From an uncultured Clostridia bacterium (GTDB taxonomy: Bacteria; Bacillota_A; Clostridia; Christensenellales; Borkfalkiaceae), in NCBI GenBank assembly GCA_934292955.1, contig CAKQXZ010000001.1, positions 1 through 64,000 on the forward strand: 64,000 nucleotides of DNA, given 5' to 3'. The notes beneath the pieces were generated by a model. That model worked only from the letters and a program-made list of their open reading frames with translations. It had not been told where the DNA came from and did not search any database. The stretch's first letter is position 1; the number at the start of each line of letters is the position of its first letter. Made by a program: the position numbers and the translations under genes. Positions 16,722 to 25,721 of the stretch are shown one piece after another.

Positions 16722-17714
16722 TTAAAGCGTTTTGAGCCTTTCCGATATGCGCTCGCCGTCAAGGCCGTTGGTTTTACCCGAAAGCACGGTGCGCACGCAA
16801 GCCGTTTCGTATTTACGTCTTAAAAAGTACGCGATAAACGGCAAGGTTCCGCTTTGCTCGGTAAATCTGCCGTCGTACATACGCTTTGCCGCGCCGAAAT
16901 TGATTTCTTTTTCGAGATCGACGAGCGGTTTGTTTTCTTTTGCCGCTTTAAGCGATTTTATTACGACTTCTTCAAGTTCGCTGCCTTTGAACGACTGCTT
17001 TACTTCTTTTTCGTCTTTTTCGCAAAGCGCGGTCAACTGCTTTTTTGTAAGCGTGCCGCCCGAAATTATCTGCTTTTCGGCAACGGTAAAATCGCCCGAT
17101 CTTAAACAGACGGAAACGTTAATCGCGTCGATTACGCTTATAAGCATTTTTTTAAGATAAGCGTGTTTGCACAATCTTAGCATACACGCATACTCCGCAC
17201 GCTTAAAAATCGCGCCGGTTAAAACGCCGTTACCGCCATTGCTCAAAGCCGCTTTTGCTTCCGCTATTGCAGAAAGCAGTTCCTTCGGCATGCCCTTTTT
17301 TAACTCTTCGGTCTGTTTGTCTTTATTATCGCTTGCGACGTTTACAAGTTGCTCCGCAGTATAAAGACCGACTTCGCCGAGATATTTATCGGGCGAAAAA
17401 CCCATATGCAGACTTTTTACTACGGCTTCGCCATTATAGAAGTCATAAGGCAAAAGGCAGAAATTAAGGCAAGCGTTATCGGGTGCGTATTCGCGCGCGA
17501 AATCGAGCGTACTGCGTTCTTCGCCCTTTATGAGCGCGTCCGCGTCGCCCGAATCTACTCCGCCGCCGAAAGACGTTTCTTTTAATACGGCGAGCGCTTC
17601 TTTTTCGGAAGCCGCGTCTGCCATACGCTTGATTCTGTCTTTGCCGAGCAGTCTGTTTTCCGCCGCCTTGCAAGCCGCGGTAATGTAAGTTATACTCTTT
17701 TTCGTATTATTCAT
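16722..17714 (-). CDS. ntpC: V-type ATP synthase subunit C
   Basis: Subunit C/d-type socket protein of 330 residues that connects the central stalk to the K ring. The family is poorly conserved; recognition rests on YITAACKAAENRLLGKDRIKRM at the start (in part), the helical three-fold repeat organisation, the C-terminal FIAYFLRRKYETACVRTVL segment and operon position between E and F. Its start overlaps the ntpE stop by eight bases. Confidence 0.9.
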   Translation of the reverse strand: MNNTKKSITYITAACKAAENRLLGKDRIKRMADAASEKEALAVLKETSFGGGVDSGDADALIKGEERSTLDFAREYAPDNACLNFCLLPYDFYNGEAVVKSLHMGFSPDKYLGEVGLYTAEQLVNVASDNKDKQTEELKKGMPKELLSAIAEAKAALSNGGNGVLTGAIFKRAEYACMLRLCKHAYLKKMLISVIDAINVSVCLRSGDFTVAEKQIISGGTLTKKQLTALCEKDEKEVKQSFKGSELEEVVIKSLKAAKENKPLVDLEKEINFGAAKRMYDGRFTEQSGTLPFIAYFLRRKYETACVRTVLSGKTNGLDGERISERLKTL

Positions 17715-18279
17715 CGCCGAATATAGCGCGGGCTACTTCGCCCGAACGCTTCTCGTAATAATCGGCAACGAGCGCTTCGAATGAAAGATCGGTATCTCTC
17801 TTTTCGCCCGAAACGATCGCTCCGCCTTTGAATTTTCCTTGTTTTAATACGGTAACGCCCTTATCGCCGAGTGCCGCCGCAAGTTTATCCGCTTCGAACG
17901 GCGCGTTTTGCGACAGAATGACGGTATCGCCCTTTTCGGCATACTTTTCGACGCCCTTTCTGACAAACTCGAAATATTTATCCTGCGGGGCGGCGCACAT
18001 TTTTTGAAGCGCATTGTCGAACACGTCGGCAACTACACGCTGTTTTGCGCCGAGTATGGCTTTTTTACCGTCGAGCCGTGCGATCGTTGCGCGGCGTGCG
18101 AGCAGACTTTCGCCTTCTTTACGGGCGTTTTCCCGTTCGACGCGGATATTTTCTTCGGCTTTAAGTTGCGCCGTTTCTACGGCTTCGGTCGCCTGCGCTT
18201 CGGCAGACCTGACCGCGCTTAAAGCGTAATCTTCCGCGTCCTGGGTAATTTTGCGAATTATCGCCTGATTATCGTTCAT
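17707..18279 (-). CDS. ntpE: V-type ATP synthase subunit E
   Basis: Peripheral-stalk subunit of 190 residues. The N-terminal half (about 1-85) is a long Ala/Glu-rich amphipathic helix (AEAQATEAVETAQLKAEENI) that pairs with subunit G/H, and the C-terminal half is the globular head-binding domain ending in ARAIFGDE. It follows ntpK by five bases and overlaps ntpC by eight. Confidence 0.92.
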   Translation of the reverse strand: MNDNQAIIRKITQDAEDYALSAVRSAEAQATEAVETAQLKAEENIRVERENARKEGESLLARRATIARLDGKKAILGAKQRVVADVFDNALQKMCAAPQDKYFEFVRKGVEKYAEKGDTVILSQNAPFEADKLAAALGDKGVTVLKQGKFKGGAIVSGEKRDTDLSFEALVADYYEKRSGEVARAIFGDE

Positions 18280-18284
18280 TTTTA

Positions 18285-18722
18285 TTACATTAACATAATG
18301 GAGATAACGAGCGAAAGAATCGCGTACGTTTCAACCATTGCGGGGAAAAGCATCATCTTGGTGCCGACAGAGTCGCTCTTGGCAACGGCGAGTATCGCGC
18401 TGACCGAAGTAAGTCCCTGTAAAATAGCCGAAGCAAAACCGACTATGGTCATAGGCAGAGTTGCCGCAAGAAGGTTAAGACCTTGTGCCATTGTCATGCC
18501 GTCTACTACAGAACTCGAACCGATGATTGCGATAACGAAGCCGTAAATACCCTGCGTTGCGGGAAGTACCGCAAGAATGAATACTTTAGAGAACTTCTTG
18601 GCGTCTTCGCCGATAACGGCAGAAGCCGCGGAGCCTGCTTTGTAAAGACCGATTGCACTGCCGATACCGCAGAATACCATACAAGCAGCAAGCGCCAGAT
18701 AACCGATAAGTTGACCGTTCAT
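18285..18722 (-). CDS. ntpK: V-type ATP synthase subunit K (membrane rotor, Na+-type signature)
   Basis: Double-hairpin rotor subunit of 145 residues with four membrane segments. The Na+-binding residues described for Enterococcus hirae NtpK (L61, T64, Q65, Q110, E139) are all matched at a constant offset of eight: L53, T56 and Q57 in LPATQGIYGF, Q102 in ILQGLTSV, and E131 in AMVETYAIL. The first hairpin has no acidic residue. This suggests a Na+-coupled enzyme. The start at 18722 follows GGAGG by nine bases; an ATG at 18746 lies upstream of that site and is rejected. Confidence 0.95.
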   Translation of the reverse strand: MNGQLIGYLALAACMVFCGIGSAIGLYKAGSAASAVIGEDAKKFSKVFILAVLPATQGIYGFVIAIIGSSSVVDGMTMAQGLNLLAATLPMTIVGFASAILQGLTSVSAILAVAKSDSVGTKMMLFPAMVETYAILSLVISIMLM

Positions 18723-18844
18723 TTTTTTGTTCCTCCGTTTTTTCAAAACGTAAATAATTATTTTTTATATTAACGACATTTCTTCCGCTTTACCGCATTT
18801 AAGCGTTTTTTAGCCGATCTGTCGGTTTTTCTTGTTTGTTACAG

Positions 18845-18871
18845 CCCGATAACCGACCTATAGCCGATTAT
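18845..18871 (-). repeat. Intercistronic repeat copy (ntpI-ntpK gap)
   Basis: The minus-strand reading is AATAATCGGCTATAGGTCGG followed by TTATC, one mismatch from the core. Its first bases form the TAA stop codon of ntpI. The copy can form a 7-base-pair stem from AATAATCG-type and CGGTTATC-type arms with one G-U pair. Confidence 0.75.
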
Positions 18872-20823
18872 TTGAGATAAACGTGTTCGAATTTCATTCC
18901 GAAAGGCGCAAACAGTTCGCCGTCGCCTTCGTAGAAACGAGAGAAGAATTCAACGTATTGCAGTCTTGCATCGTGAACGAACGCGCCGAGCAGGCCCATT
19001 GCGATATTGAACAGATGCCCGAGCAGAAGAATGAATACGCAAGCGATTACGCCGCCGACTCCGCCGGGTGACGTGAGCATAGGCTGAGCAAGTTTGGTCG
19101 AAACTATAGACGCGATTTGCGCGCCCGAAAGCATAAGACCGTATAGCCTTGCGTAACTTAAGATATCGGACATATAGTTTATAAGCCCGTACAGCGAACT
19201 GAAAGGCTTTGTTATTTTGCCGAGACCTTTTTCGTGTCTGCCCGAAGTCAGCGCCCCGACCGCAAGCCCGACAATCGCGACTATCAACGCGGGTTTTAAT
19301 ACGCTTTGGGGAAGATATCCCATAAAACTTACTACCGCGACGAGCGCGCCGCCGAAGAATACGTCCCATGCGATGCCGTCGAATATACCGTCAAGCACGC
19401 GACCGTGCTGAAAATGAATAAGCGCGGCAAGGAACAGACCTACCATAATGTGGATAACGCCCATTCCGAGAGCGAGAAGCAAAATCGTGGGGATTTTTAT
19501 GCCCGCAAGATCGGACGTATCTTTTATGGGATCGGGTAAAATGGCTTTATCGAACAGCGGGAAGCCGAGAAAACTGTTGAACAGTATTCCGAACAGTATG
19601 GTAAAGATACCGCTGTAAAACATTACCATTGCCAGCCTTGTGAGAGTGGTTTCGCGCTTGTTGAGCACTTTGGCGTAAATGAATCCGCCGACCATCATCA
19701 ACAGACCGTAAACCGCGTCCGCCGTGATGAACCCCATAAACAACGAGAAGAAGAAACCTAAAACCGCGTTCGGATCGAACGAACCGTATTTGGGAACCGA
19801 GTAAAGATTGGTTACGAACTCGAACTGCCGCGTGACCTTTTTGTTGCGCATAAGCGTGGGCGCGTATTCGCTTTCGGGAATTAACCTGAACTCGTAATAA
19901 CTGTATTCGGTAACGCCGTCTATGGTTTTTATTATTTCGTCTTTTCTTTCTTCGGGAACGTACGCTTCCATAACGAAAACGCTGTCAGAACACAGAAAAC
20001 CTTCTTCGCAGTCGCTCTTTTGCAGCAAAAACGAATAATAATCGGAAAAAGTTTTAAGATCTTTTACCGAGTCGCCCGACTCCGCTATTTTTTTGCGCAG
20101 ATCTTCGGCTTCGGCATCGAGTTGCTTTGTTTCCGCCTGCAACAAGTCGATTTTTTCGTTCGCCGTCATATCGTCTTTGAACGGACAATCGCCGAAAGCG
20201 CATTCCGAAAGAATTTTTTCGGCTTCGGCAGCGCACTCGAAGTGATAGATTACGCAAACCGCGTGTTTTCCGTCCGCTCCGCTTTCATCTATGACGAACA
20301 TAGGCATATCTTCGGTTACAAGCGAGAAGAGTTTTTCGTAGTTACGCTCTTCCGTAACGCCCAGCCGACAAATTGTTTTTTCGGTATTGCAAAAAGCGGT
20401 GAATTTTTCTTTAACGCCCGAATACGGACGATATTCCTGAATAAGCGAACGGTTTGCCGTCGATTTTGCGACAAGTTCGGCAATTTTTTCGTGCATGGAC
20501 AAAATTTCGTTTGCCTTGCCGTTAATCTCGCTTTCGCGTTCGGGCATTTTCATAAACTCGTCGTAGCCGACGCCGAAACCGTCGGGCAGCGTTTTGCCGA
20601 GTTTATATTCGAGCGAACCGCGCCGTATAAGATCGGCGGCGCGCTCTAACCTGTCCTGTTTATCTTTAATCTCCGTCCGATCGACGGTTATCCGCTTCCC
20701 GTCGAATATTTCGGGAGTTTTTATTATTTCGACCGCACCCGTCTTATGCAGAGCCGAAAGAATTTCTTCCTTCTGACCGCACAAACCGACAAGGTTCATC
20801 GAAAGCATTTTAGCAATCGCCAT
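18868..20823 (-). CDS. ntpI: V-type ATP synthase subunit I
   Basis: Membrane stator subunit (a/I type) of 651 residues. About 330 soluble residues with coiled-coil segments (around 90-120 and 215-260) come first, then seven to eight membrane segments between about 350 and 640. The segment ILSYARLYGLMLSG contains the conserved arginine that meets the rotor glutamate of subunit K. The start overlaps the upstream H/G gene by 14 bases. Its stop codon is the first part of an intercistronic repeat. Confidence 0.96.
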   Translation of the reverse strand: MAIAKMLSMNLVGLCGQKEEILSALHKTGAVEIIKTPEIFDGKRITVDRTEIKDKQDRLERAADLIRRGSLEYKLGKTLPDGFGVGYDEFMKMPERESEINGKANEILSMHEKIAELVAKSTANRSLIQEYRPYSGVKEKFTAFCNTEKTICRLGVTEERNYEKLFSLVTEDMPMFVIDESGADGKHAVCVIYHFECAAEAEKILSECAFGDCPFKDDMTANEKIDLLQAETKQLDAEAEDLRKKIAESGDSVKDLKTFSDYYSFLLQKSDCEEGFLCSDSVFVMEAYVPEERKDEIIKTIDGVTEYSYYEFRLIPESEYAPTLMRNKKVTRQFEFVTNLYSVPKYGSFDPNAVLGFFFSLFMGFITADAVYGLLMMVGGFIYAKVLNKRETTLTRLAMVMFYSGIFTILFGILFNSFLGFPLFDKAILPDPIKDTSDLAGIKIPTILLLALGMGVIHIMVGLFLAALIHFQHGRVLDGIFDGIAWDVFFGGALVAVVSFMGYLPQSVLKPALIVAIVGLAVGALTSGRHEKGLGKITKPFSSLYGLINYMSDILSYARLYGLMLSGAQIASIVSTKLAQPMLTSPGGVGGVIACVFILLLGHLFNIAMGLLGAFVHDARLQYVEFFSRFYEGDGELFAPFGMKFEHVYLK

Positions 20824-21130
20824 TTAACAATCTCCCGCAGATTATTTCCGCCTGATTATCTATTGCGGATTTTTTATCGGACGAAAGCCTTTCGCCAGCC
20901 GCAACGCTTTCTTCCATAGTGCGTTTGTAGTCGGCTTCGGCTTTTTCGGTATATTCCTCTATGGTTGCCTTATACGCGTTTTTAACGTCTTCGGCGTTTT
21001 TTGCCGCGATTTCGGAACACTTTTTTTCGCTTTCGGCAATAATTTCAGCCGCTTTCTGCTCGCCTTCCGCTTTTATGACCGCAGCCTGTTTTTCCGCCGC
21101 GAGTATTTCGGTCAATACTTCGTTTATCAT
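20810..21130 (-). CDS. V-type ATP synthase subunit H/G (peripheral stalk)
   Basis: 106-residue, almost entirely helical, Ala/Glu/Lys-rich protein without membrane segment, matching the small peripheral-stalk subunit called G or H (NtpF of Enterococcus) that pairs with subunit E. It is first in the operon, has GGGAG upstream of its ATG and overlaps ntpI by 14 bases. Sequence identity in this family is low, so the call leans on composition and position. Confidence 0.87.
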   Translation of the reverse strand: MINEVLTEILAAEKQAAVIKAEGEQKAAEIIAESEKKCSEIAAKNAEDVKNAYKATIEEYTEKAEADYKRTMEESVAAGERLSSDKKSAIDNQAEIICGRLLNGDC

Positions 21131-21189
21131 AATTATCTCCCGTAGATATCGGAAACTGCGGCAAATTCAGCAAGCCGCAAATCATATCA

Positions 21190-21218
21190 ATTATATATTA
21201 AATAATCGTCTAAGTCAA
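21190..21218 (-). promoter_or_regulatory. Promoter of the V-ATPase operon
   Basis: The -35 TTGACT (21213-21218) and -10 TATAAT (21190-21195) are spaced by exactly 17 bases. Transcription would start near 21183, leaving a leader of about 50 bases that contains a GCGGC/GCCGC stem. The region 21219-21399 has repeated short stretches (GATATCG, CGGTTTAT) of unclear meaning. Confidence 0.88.
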
Positions 21219-21399
21219 ACCTTTTTGCCGAACACATTCTTTTTTTACATTTCATGCGGCTTTTTATCCAATGATATAACAAGGCGATATGGGCGATATA
21301 AACCGATGATATCGGCAACGGATAAACCGGATAAAATCACGCCGTTTTTTTCCGATTTACCGATTCTGCCCGCTTTTTAGCAAAAACGCAAATCAAACG

Positions 21400-21429
21400 T
21401 TAGACTATTAAATTTTTCTGTGTTATAAT
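21400..21429 (+). promoter_or_regulatory. Promoter of tilS-hpt (possibly leaderless)
   Basis: TTAGAC (21400-21405) and TATAAT (21424-21429) are spaced by 18 bases. The tilS ATG begins only seven bases after the -10 box, so the transcript would start at or next to the start codon. Confidence 0.6.
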
Positions 21430-21436
21430 CGGGAAC

Positions 21437-22744
21437 ATGTTAGACGAGTCTTTACTCATTAAAAATCAAACGATTGCGGTCGCTCTGTCGGGCGGAAAAG
21501 ATTCGGTTTGTCTGCTGCACCTGCTGCTTTCGGCAAAAGAAAAAACAGGCATTTTCGTTAAGGCGATAAACGTGGAACACGGGATACGCGGGGCGCAATC
21601 TTTAGCCGATACGGAATTTTGCAAAAAGTTGTGTGCCGACCTTGGCGTGGAACTTAAATGCTATTCCGTCAACGTACCCGAATATGCGGCAAAAAATGGC
21701 GTGGGCGAAGAAACAGCTGCCCGTATTTTGCGTTACGAATGCTTCGATAACGCGCTTATAGGCGGGTTTTGCGATAAAATAGCGACGGCGCACCATATGG
21801 CTGACAGCGTTGAAACGGTGCTGTTTAATCTGTTCCGCGGGAGCGCGGTAAAGGGCGTTTGCGGCATAGGCAAAACGACAAACGACGGCAAGATTATAAG
21901 ACCGCTGCTTTCGGTTTCGAGAGCGGAAATAGACTCGTATACAGAAAAAAACAACCTGCCGTTCGTTACCGACGAAAGCAATTTCGACAATAACTATTCG
22001 CGTAATTTTATCAGGAACAATCTTTTGCCGTTAATAAAACGGAATTTCCCGTTTGCGGAACAGAACATATTCCGTTTTTCGGCGATTTTGCGGGAAGAAA
22101 ACGAATTTCTGGATAAACTCGCACGCGAACTCATAAACGGCAATGAAGTCATTATAAACGCGGAAAATAAAGACGAAGACGACGTGCTTTTCAGACGGGC
22201 GTGCCTTATCGTAATGAAAAAATCGGGTTTTACCGTAGATTACGAGCAGGCGCACCTTAACGCGCTTTGCGAACTTAAAAGCAATCAGTGCGGCGCGACG
22301 GTCTGCCTTAAAAACGGACTTAAAGCAATACGCACCAAAACGGGCGTGATTTTTGAAAAGGATACGGAAGAAGAACTGCCCGAAATACCGTTTTCGTTAG
22401 GCACTTTTATTTTCGGAAAGTACACGCTGAGAATAGAAAAAGCCGAGCGCAAAAACGACGGTTTTTTGTATTTCGATTTGGATAAACTGCCCTATAGCAC
22501 CGTTATCCGCACAAAACGCGACGGCGACTTTATTACGGCGTTCGGCGGAAAAACCAAAAAACTTAAAAAATATCTGAACGACAAAAAGATCGAATCACGC
22601 GTATCGAAAACATTTCCGATTATTGCAAAAGGCAATGAAGTGTTTGCGGTATGCCCGGTAGATATAGGCGAAAAAATTAAAACGGACGATAGCACCGTCA
22701 ATACGGTCAGAATAATCGTAACTCAAGGAGAGAACAATGCATAA
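21437..22744 (+). CDS. tilS: tRNA(Ile)-lysidine synthase
   Basis: ATP-dependent ligase that puts lysine on C34 of tRNA-Ile(CAU) so that it reads AUA. The N-terminal PP-loop SGGKDS is at about 18-23, followed by the family motifs NVEHGIRG, ATAHHMADSVET and NLFRGSAVKGVCGI. The C-terminal TilS domain (about 345-425) includes FGGKTKKLKKYLNDKKI. Length is 435 residues, normal. The first ATG lies only about 17 residues before the PP-loop, a little shorter than in Bacillus, and has no Shine-Dalgarno; an in-frame TAG at 21401 limits any extension. It overlaps hpt by eight bases, the conserved Firmicutes tilS-hprT pair. Confidence 0.95.
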   Translation: MLDESLLIKNQTIAVALSGGKDSVCLLHLLLSAKEKTGIFVKAINVEHGIRGAQSLADTEFCKKLCADLGVELKCYSVNVPEYAAKNGVGEETAARILRYECFDNALIGGFCDKIATAHHMADSVETVLFNLFRGSAVKGVCGIGKTTNDGKIIRPLLSVSRAEIDSYTEKNNLPFVTDESNFDNNYSRNFIRNNLLPLIKRNFPFAEQNIFRFSAILREENEFLDKLARELINGNEVIINAENKDEDDVLFRRACLIVMKKSGFTVDYEQAHLNALCELKSNQCGATVCLKNGLKAIRTKTGVIFEKDTEEELPEIPFSLGTFIFGKYTLRIEKAERKNDGFLYFDLDKLPYSTVIRTKRDGDFITAFGGKTKKLKKYLNDKKIESRVSKTFPIIAKGNEVFAVCPVDIGEKIKTDDSTVNTVRIIVTQGENNA

Positions 22745-23279
22745 AGATCTAGAAAAAATTCTGATTACCGAAGAACAACTTAAAAACCGCGTTAAAGAAC
22801 TCGGAAAAACGCTTTCCGAAGACTACGCAGACTCGAAACCGCTTATGGTTTGCATACTTAAAGGCAGCACGCTTTTTTACGCAGACCTTATACGCGAAAT
22901 GAATATCCCGCTCGAATGCGATTTTATTGCCGTTTCGAGTTACGGCAATAAAACTAAATCTTCGGGCGAAGTCAGAATGATAAAAGATCTTGACAAAACC
23001 ATAGAAGGCAGACACGTCGTGATTGTGGAAGATATAGTCGACAGCGGATATACTCTGTCTTATCTTAAAAGAATGCTTATGTCAAGGGGGCCCGCATCCA
23101 TTAAAATATGCACCCTGCTCGATAAAGAAGAACGCAGAGAAGTGGATATCACTCCCGATTACAAGGGCTTTTCTATAGACGATTATTTCGTGGTCGGTTA
23201 CGGGCTCGATTATAACGAAAGATACCGCAATCTTCCCGAAATAGGCGTTTTAAGCCCGTCGGTTTATATGAATAAGTAA
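22737..23279 (+). CDS. hpt: Hypoxanthine phosphoribosyltransferase
   Basis: Purine-salvage enzyme that makes IMP (and GMP) from hypoxanthine/guanine and PRPP. The PRPP-binding motif VVIVEDIVDSGYTL is at about 95-108, and VGYGLDYNERYRNLPEIGVL is the usual C-terminal signature. It has the normal 180 residues. GGAG lies seven bases upstream of the ATG, inside the tilS end. ftsH, which often follows in Firmicutes, is absent; a terminator comes directly after. Confidence 0.96.
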   Translation: MHKDLEKILITEEQLKNRVKELGKTLSEDYADSKPLMVCILKGSTLFYADLIREMNIPLECDFIAVSSYGNKTKSSGEVRMIKDLDKTIEGRHVVIVEDIVDSGYTLSYLKRMLMSRGPASIKICTLLDKEERREVDITPDYKGFSIDDYFVVGYGLDYNERYRNLPEIGVLSPSVYMNK

Positions 23280-23297
23280 ATAAATTAACGCATATGC

Positions 23298-23338
23298 AAA
23301 AAAACAGCAGATCGGATATGACCTGCTGTTTTTTTGTT
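23298..23338 (+). terminator. Terminator after hpt (bidirectional)
   Basis: The stem AACAGCAG/CTGCTGTT is followed by TTTTTTG on the plus strand and preceded by AAAAAA, so it can also end the converging minus-strand ywaF-like gene. Confidence 0.9.
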
Positions 23339-23349
23339 GTTTTCATTTT

Positions 23350-24210
23350 TTAGTTTCGTCTGCTTTCTTTTTCGCAAGCGATTCGTTTATTATTCCTACG
23401 CATTATATAATTCTCGTCAAACCGAAAGGTAAGAAGCAGATATAACGGACAAAAATATACAAATGCGGGAACAGTAAGCCATATTACCGGCCAGTAAAAA
23501 TCGCCTACGCCGGTTATGCCGAAAATGTTTCTGGTGAAAATTTCGGGCACGAAAACGGTTGCGAATTTGTTGAGCCACCCCAAATTCTTCATCGGTCCGA
23601 AGACCATTGACGGATTGCGGAAATCGGGGCTGAAAAAGTCTGCGACGGTAGCCGAAACAAGACCTGTTTTTATAAGAAAAATTTCGTTGAGCATAATAAA
23701 CGCTTCGCAGCAAAGGAACATCAACGGAATTTTGAACATGTTGCGCGGATTGGGTTTCCACAGCCCTAAACTTACGGTTAAAAGCGGCACGAGCGCAAGA
23801 ATTGTATGACACAGATAAAACCTGATCGATTCGAACGAAAAGGCAAACTCTCCGAGAGCGTTAGTCGGATATAAAAGCGCGCACACTCCGCCGACAAGCG
23901 AAATAAACCAGAAATAATCTTTGAGTATGCCGTCCTTTTTGCCGTGAAAGACAAACGGATCGAAAATTGTGGATACGGCGCAGATGTTTTCGCCCGTAAC
24001 ATATTTAAGCGAATAGGGCAATTTTTTGCAGTACGGCGGAAATAATACTTTTATAAAATGCAACCCGAAGTTGAAAAACAGCATTCCGCCGAGTACTTTA
24101 CGCGCTTTTTCTTTGCTTAGTTTTATCAGAACGCGCCTGAGCAGAAAAAACGCGCCCGCCGCAATAAACAGATAAAAGAAATAAAAATGATTGAATAATT
24201 CTACGTTCAT
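23350..24210 (-). CDS. YwaF/TMEM164-like integral membrane protein
   Basis: 286 residues with about seven membrane segments. The pattern of segments, the ENICAVSTIFDPFVFHG loop and the YPTNALGEFAF...RFYLCHTILAL region resemble the YwaF (TIGR02206) family, whose function in bacteria is not established. The C-terminal tail is basic (RRNNKRIACEKESRRN). It is monocistronic between two terminators. The family call is moderate; the membrane nature is certain. Confidence 0.65.
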   Translation of the reverse strand: MNVELFNHFYFFYLFIAAGAFFLLRRVLIKLSKEKARKVLGGMLFFNFGLHFIKVLFPPYCKKLPYSLKYVTGENICAVSTIFDPFVFHGKKDGILKDYFWFISLVGGVCALLYPTNALGEFAFSFESIRFYLCHTILALVPLLTVSLGLWKPNPRNMFKIPLMFLCCEAFIMLNEIFLIKTGLVSATVADFFSPDFRNPSMVFGPMKNLGWLNKFATVFVPEIFTRNIFGITGVGDFYWPVIWLTVPAFVYFCPLYLLLTFRFDENYIMRRNNKRIACEKESRRN

Positions 24211-24244
24211 GCGGCTCCTTACCCACGCAAAAAGCGGTGAGAAA

Positions 24245-24278
24245 AAAGGAAAGAGCGATGTTTATCCGCCTTTCCTTC
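24245..24278 (-). terminator. Terminator of the protease-Opp transcription unit
   Basis: On the minus strand GGAAAG and CTTTCC form a stem around a GCGG/CGCT-containing interior, followed directly by TTTTTTC. It lies about ten bases after the stop of the small membrane protein. Confidence 0.75.
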
Positions 24279-24285
24279 GTAAGTG

Positions 24286-24564
24286 TTAACAATGATTAAA
24301 TCCGCCCGTAACGAGCATAATGACAAGATACAGCACGACCAAAACGCCGAGCACGATCATAGTCGGCACGATCATCATGCTGACCGTGCGCCAATAGGTA
24401 TTCCATTTATCTTTGAAAGTGGAACGCGGCTTTTCGGGTTCGTTTGCCCGTTTGCCCCTGCCGTTTTTTCCGACGGCGGACATATCGGCTATAGTGGAAT
24501 TATCGTCGTACCAGACGATTTTTTCCTTTTGTTTCTTGTCTTTTTTATGGTGTTTACGCGGCAT
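24286..24564 (-). CDS. Small single-span membrane protein downstream of oppF
   Basis: 92 residues from the ATG at 24564, which directly abuts the oppF stop (TGATATG). The first 65 residues are strongly basic (MPRKHHKKDKKQKEK) and hydrophilic; one membrane segment follows (VSMMIVPTMIVLGVLVVLYLVIMLV, given here in part as MIVPTMIVLGVLVVLYLVI, about 65-88). By the positive-inside rule the N-terminus is cytoplasmic. I do not recognise a family. Coupling to oppF suggests a role linked to the transporter, but this is inference. An upstream reading to 24633 lies in oppF and is rejected. Confidence 0.7.
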   Translation of the reverse strand: MPRKHHKKDKKQKEKIVWYDDNSTIADMSAVGKNGRGKRANEPEKPRSTFKDKWNTYWRTVSMMIVPTMIVLGVLVVLYLVIMLVTGGFNHC

Positions 24565-24565
24565 A

Positions 24566-25720
24566 TCAGTCTTGCGGATAGCAGTGGCAAGCCACAAAAT
24601 GCCCCGGTTCGTATTCTTTATACGCGGGTGCAATGTGCTTGCAGATTTCTTGAGCTACGGGGCAACGAGTGTGGAACTTGCAGCCCATAGGCGGGTTTGC
24701 GGGCGACGGAATATCGCCTTTAAGAATAATTCTGTTAGCCTTTTCGCGCGGGTTGGGATTAGGTACGGCAGAGAACAACGCTCTTGTATACGGATGCATC
24801 GGATTGCCGAAAATTTTGGCTTTTTCGCCGAATTCTACCATAGAACCGAGATACATAACCCCGATTTTATCGGATATGTATTTAACGACCGACAAATCGT
24901 GCGAAATGAACAGATAAGTCAAGCCCCTTTCTTTCTGAAGCTTTTTAAGCAGGTTGATAATCTGCGCCTGAATGGAAACGTCGAGTGCGGAAACGGGTTC
25001 GTCGCATACGACGAGTTCGGGATTAACCGAAAGCGCGCGCGCAATACAGATACGCTGACGCTGCCCGCCCGAAAATTCGTGGGGGTATCTGTCGTAATAA
25101 TAATCGCGCAGGCCGCAACTTTCCATAAGATTAAGAACGTAATCTTTGATTTCGGACTCGGGAACGATATGATGCACTCTCACCGCTTCGGAAAGCAGGT
25201 TTCCTACAGTGCTTCTGGGCGGCAACGACGAATACGGATCCTGAAAGACGATCTGCATTTTGGATCTTAACGGGCGCATTTCTCTACCCTTGAAGCCTGC
25301 GATGTCTACGCCGTTGAAGAATATCTGCCCCGCCGTAGGCTGATGCAGTTTAAGCACCGTTCTGCCCATTGTGGTTTTACCGCAGCCCGATTCGCCGACT
25401 ATACCGAGAGTTTCACCCGGTTTAATCTTAAACGAAACGTCGTCTACCGCCTTTAAGGTAGACAAGGGCTTACCCATCAACGTCTTTTTAAGAACGAAAT
25501 ATTTCTTTAAGTGCCTTACTTCGAGTATGGCGTCGGGATCGGGGGGAAGAAGTTTATCTTCTTCTACCTTTTCTTCGCGTTCGTGTTGTTCTTTTTCCGC
25601 TTCGGCAAGGTCGTCAAAACCCGAAAATTCGCCGTTCTGAACGTTTTCGGTTGCGGCGGCGGTTTCGGTTTCGCCTGCGACTGCGGATATATTGTTCTTT
25701 TCTTCCATATTTTCTTTCAT
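24566..25720 (-). CDS. oppF: Oligopeptide ABC transporter ATP-binding protein OppF
   Basis: Cytoplasmic ATPase of a peptide importer, 384 residues. The core has Walker A GESGCGKT, the signature FSGGQRQRICIARAL, Walker B LVVCDEPVSALD and the C-terminal oligopeptide/dipeptide extension with CKFHTRCPVAQEIC, whose cysteines may bind an Fe-S cluster. An acidic N-terminal extension of about 60 residues (EAEKEQHEREEKVEEDK) precedes the domain, unusual for OppF. The gap to oppD is one base. The true start may be M5. Confidence 0.94.
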   Translation of the reverse strand: MKENMEEKNNISAVAGETETAAATENVQNGEFSGFDDLAEAEKEQHEREEKVEEDKLLPPDPDAILEVRHLKKYFVLKKTLMGKPLSTLKAVDDVSFKIKPGETLGIVGESGCGKTTMGRTVLKLHQPTAGQIFFNGVDIAGFKGREMRPLRSKMQIVFQDPYSSLPPRSTVGNLLSEAVRVHHIVPESEIKDYVLNLMESCGLRDYYYDRYPHEFSGGQRQRICIARALSVNPELVVCDEPVSALDVSIQAQIINLLKKLQKERGLTYLFISHDLSVVKYISDKIGVMYLGSMVEFGEKAKIFGNPMHPYTRALFSAVPNPNPREKANRIILKGDIPSPANPPMGCKFHTRCPVAQEICKHIAPAYKEYEPGHFVACHCYPQD

Positions 25721-25721
25721 A

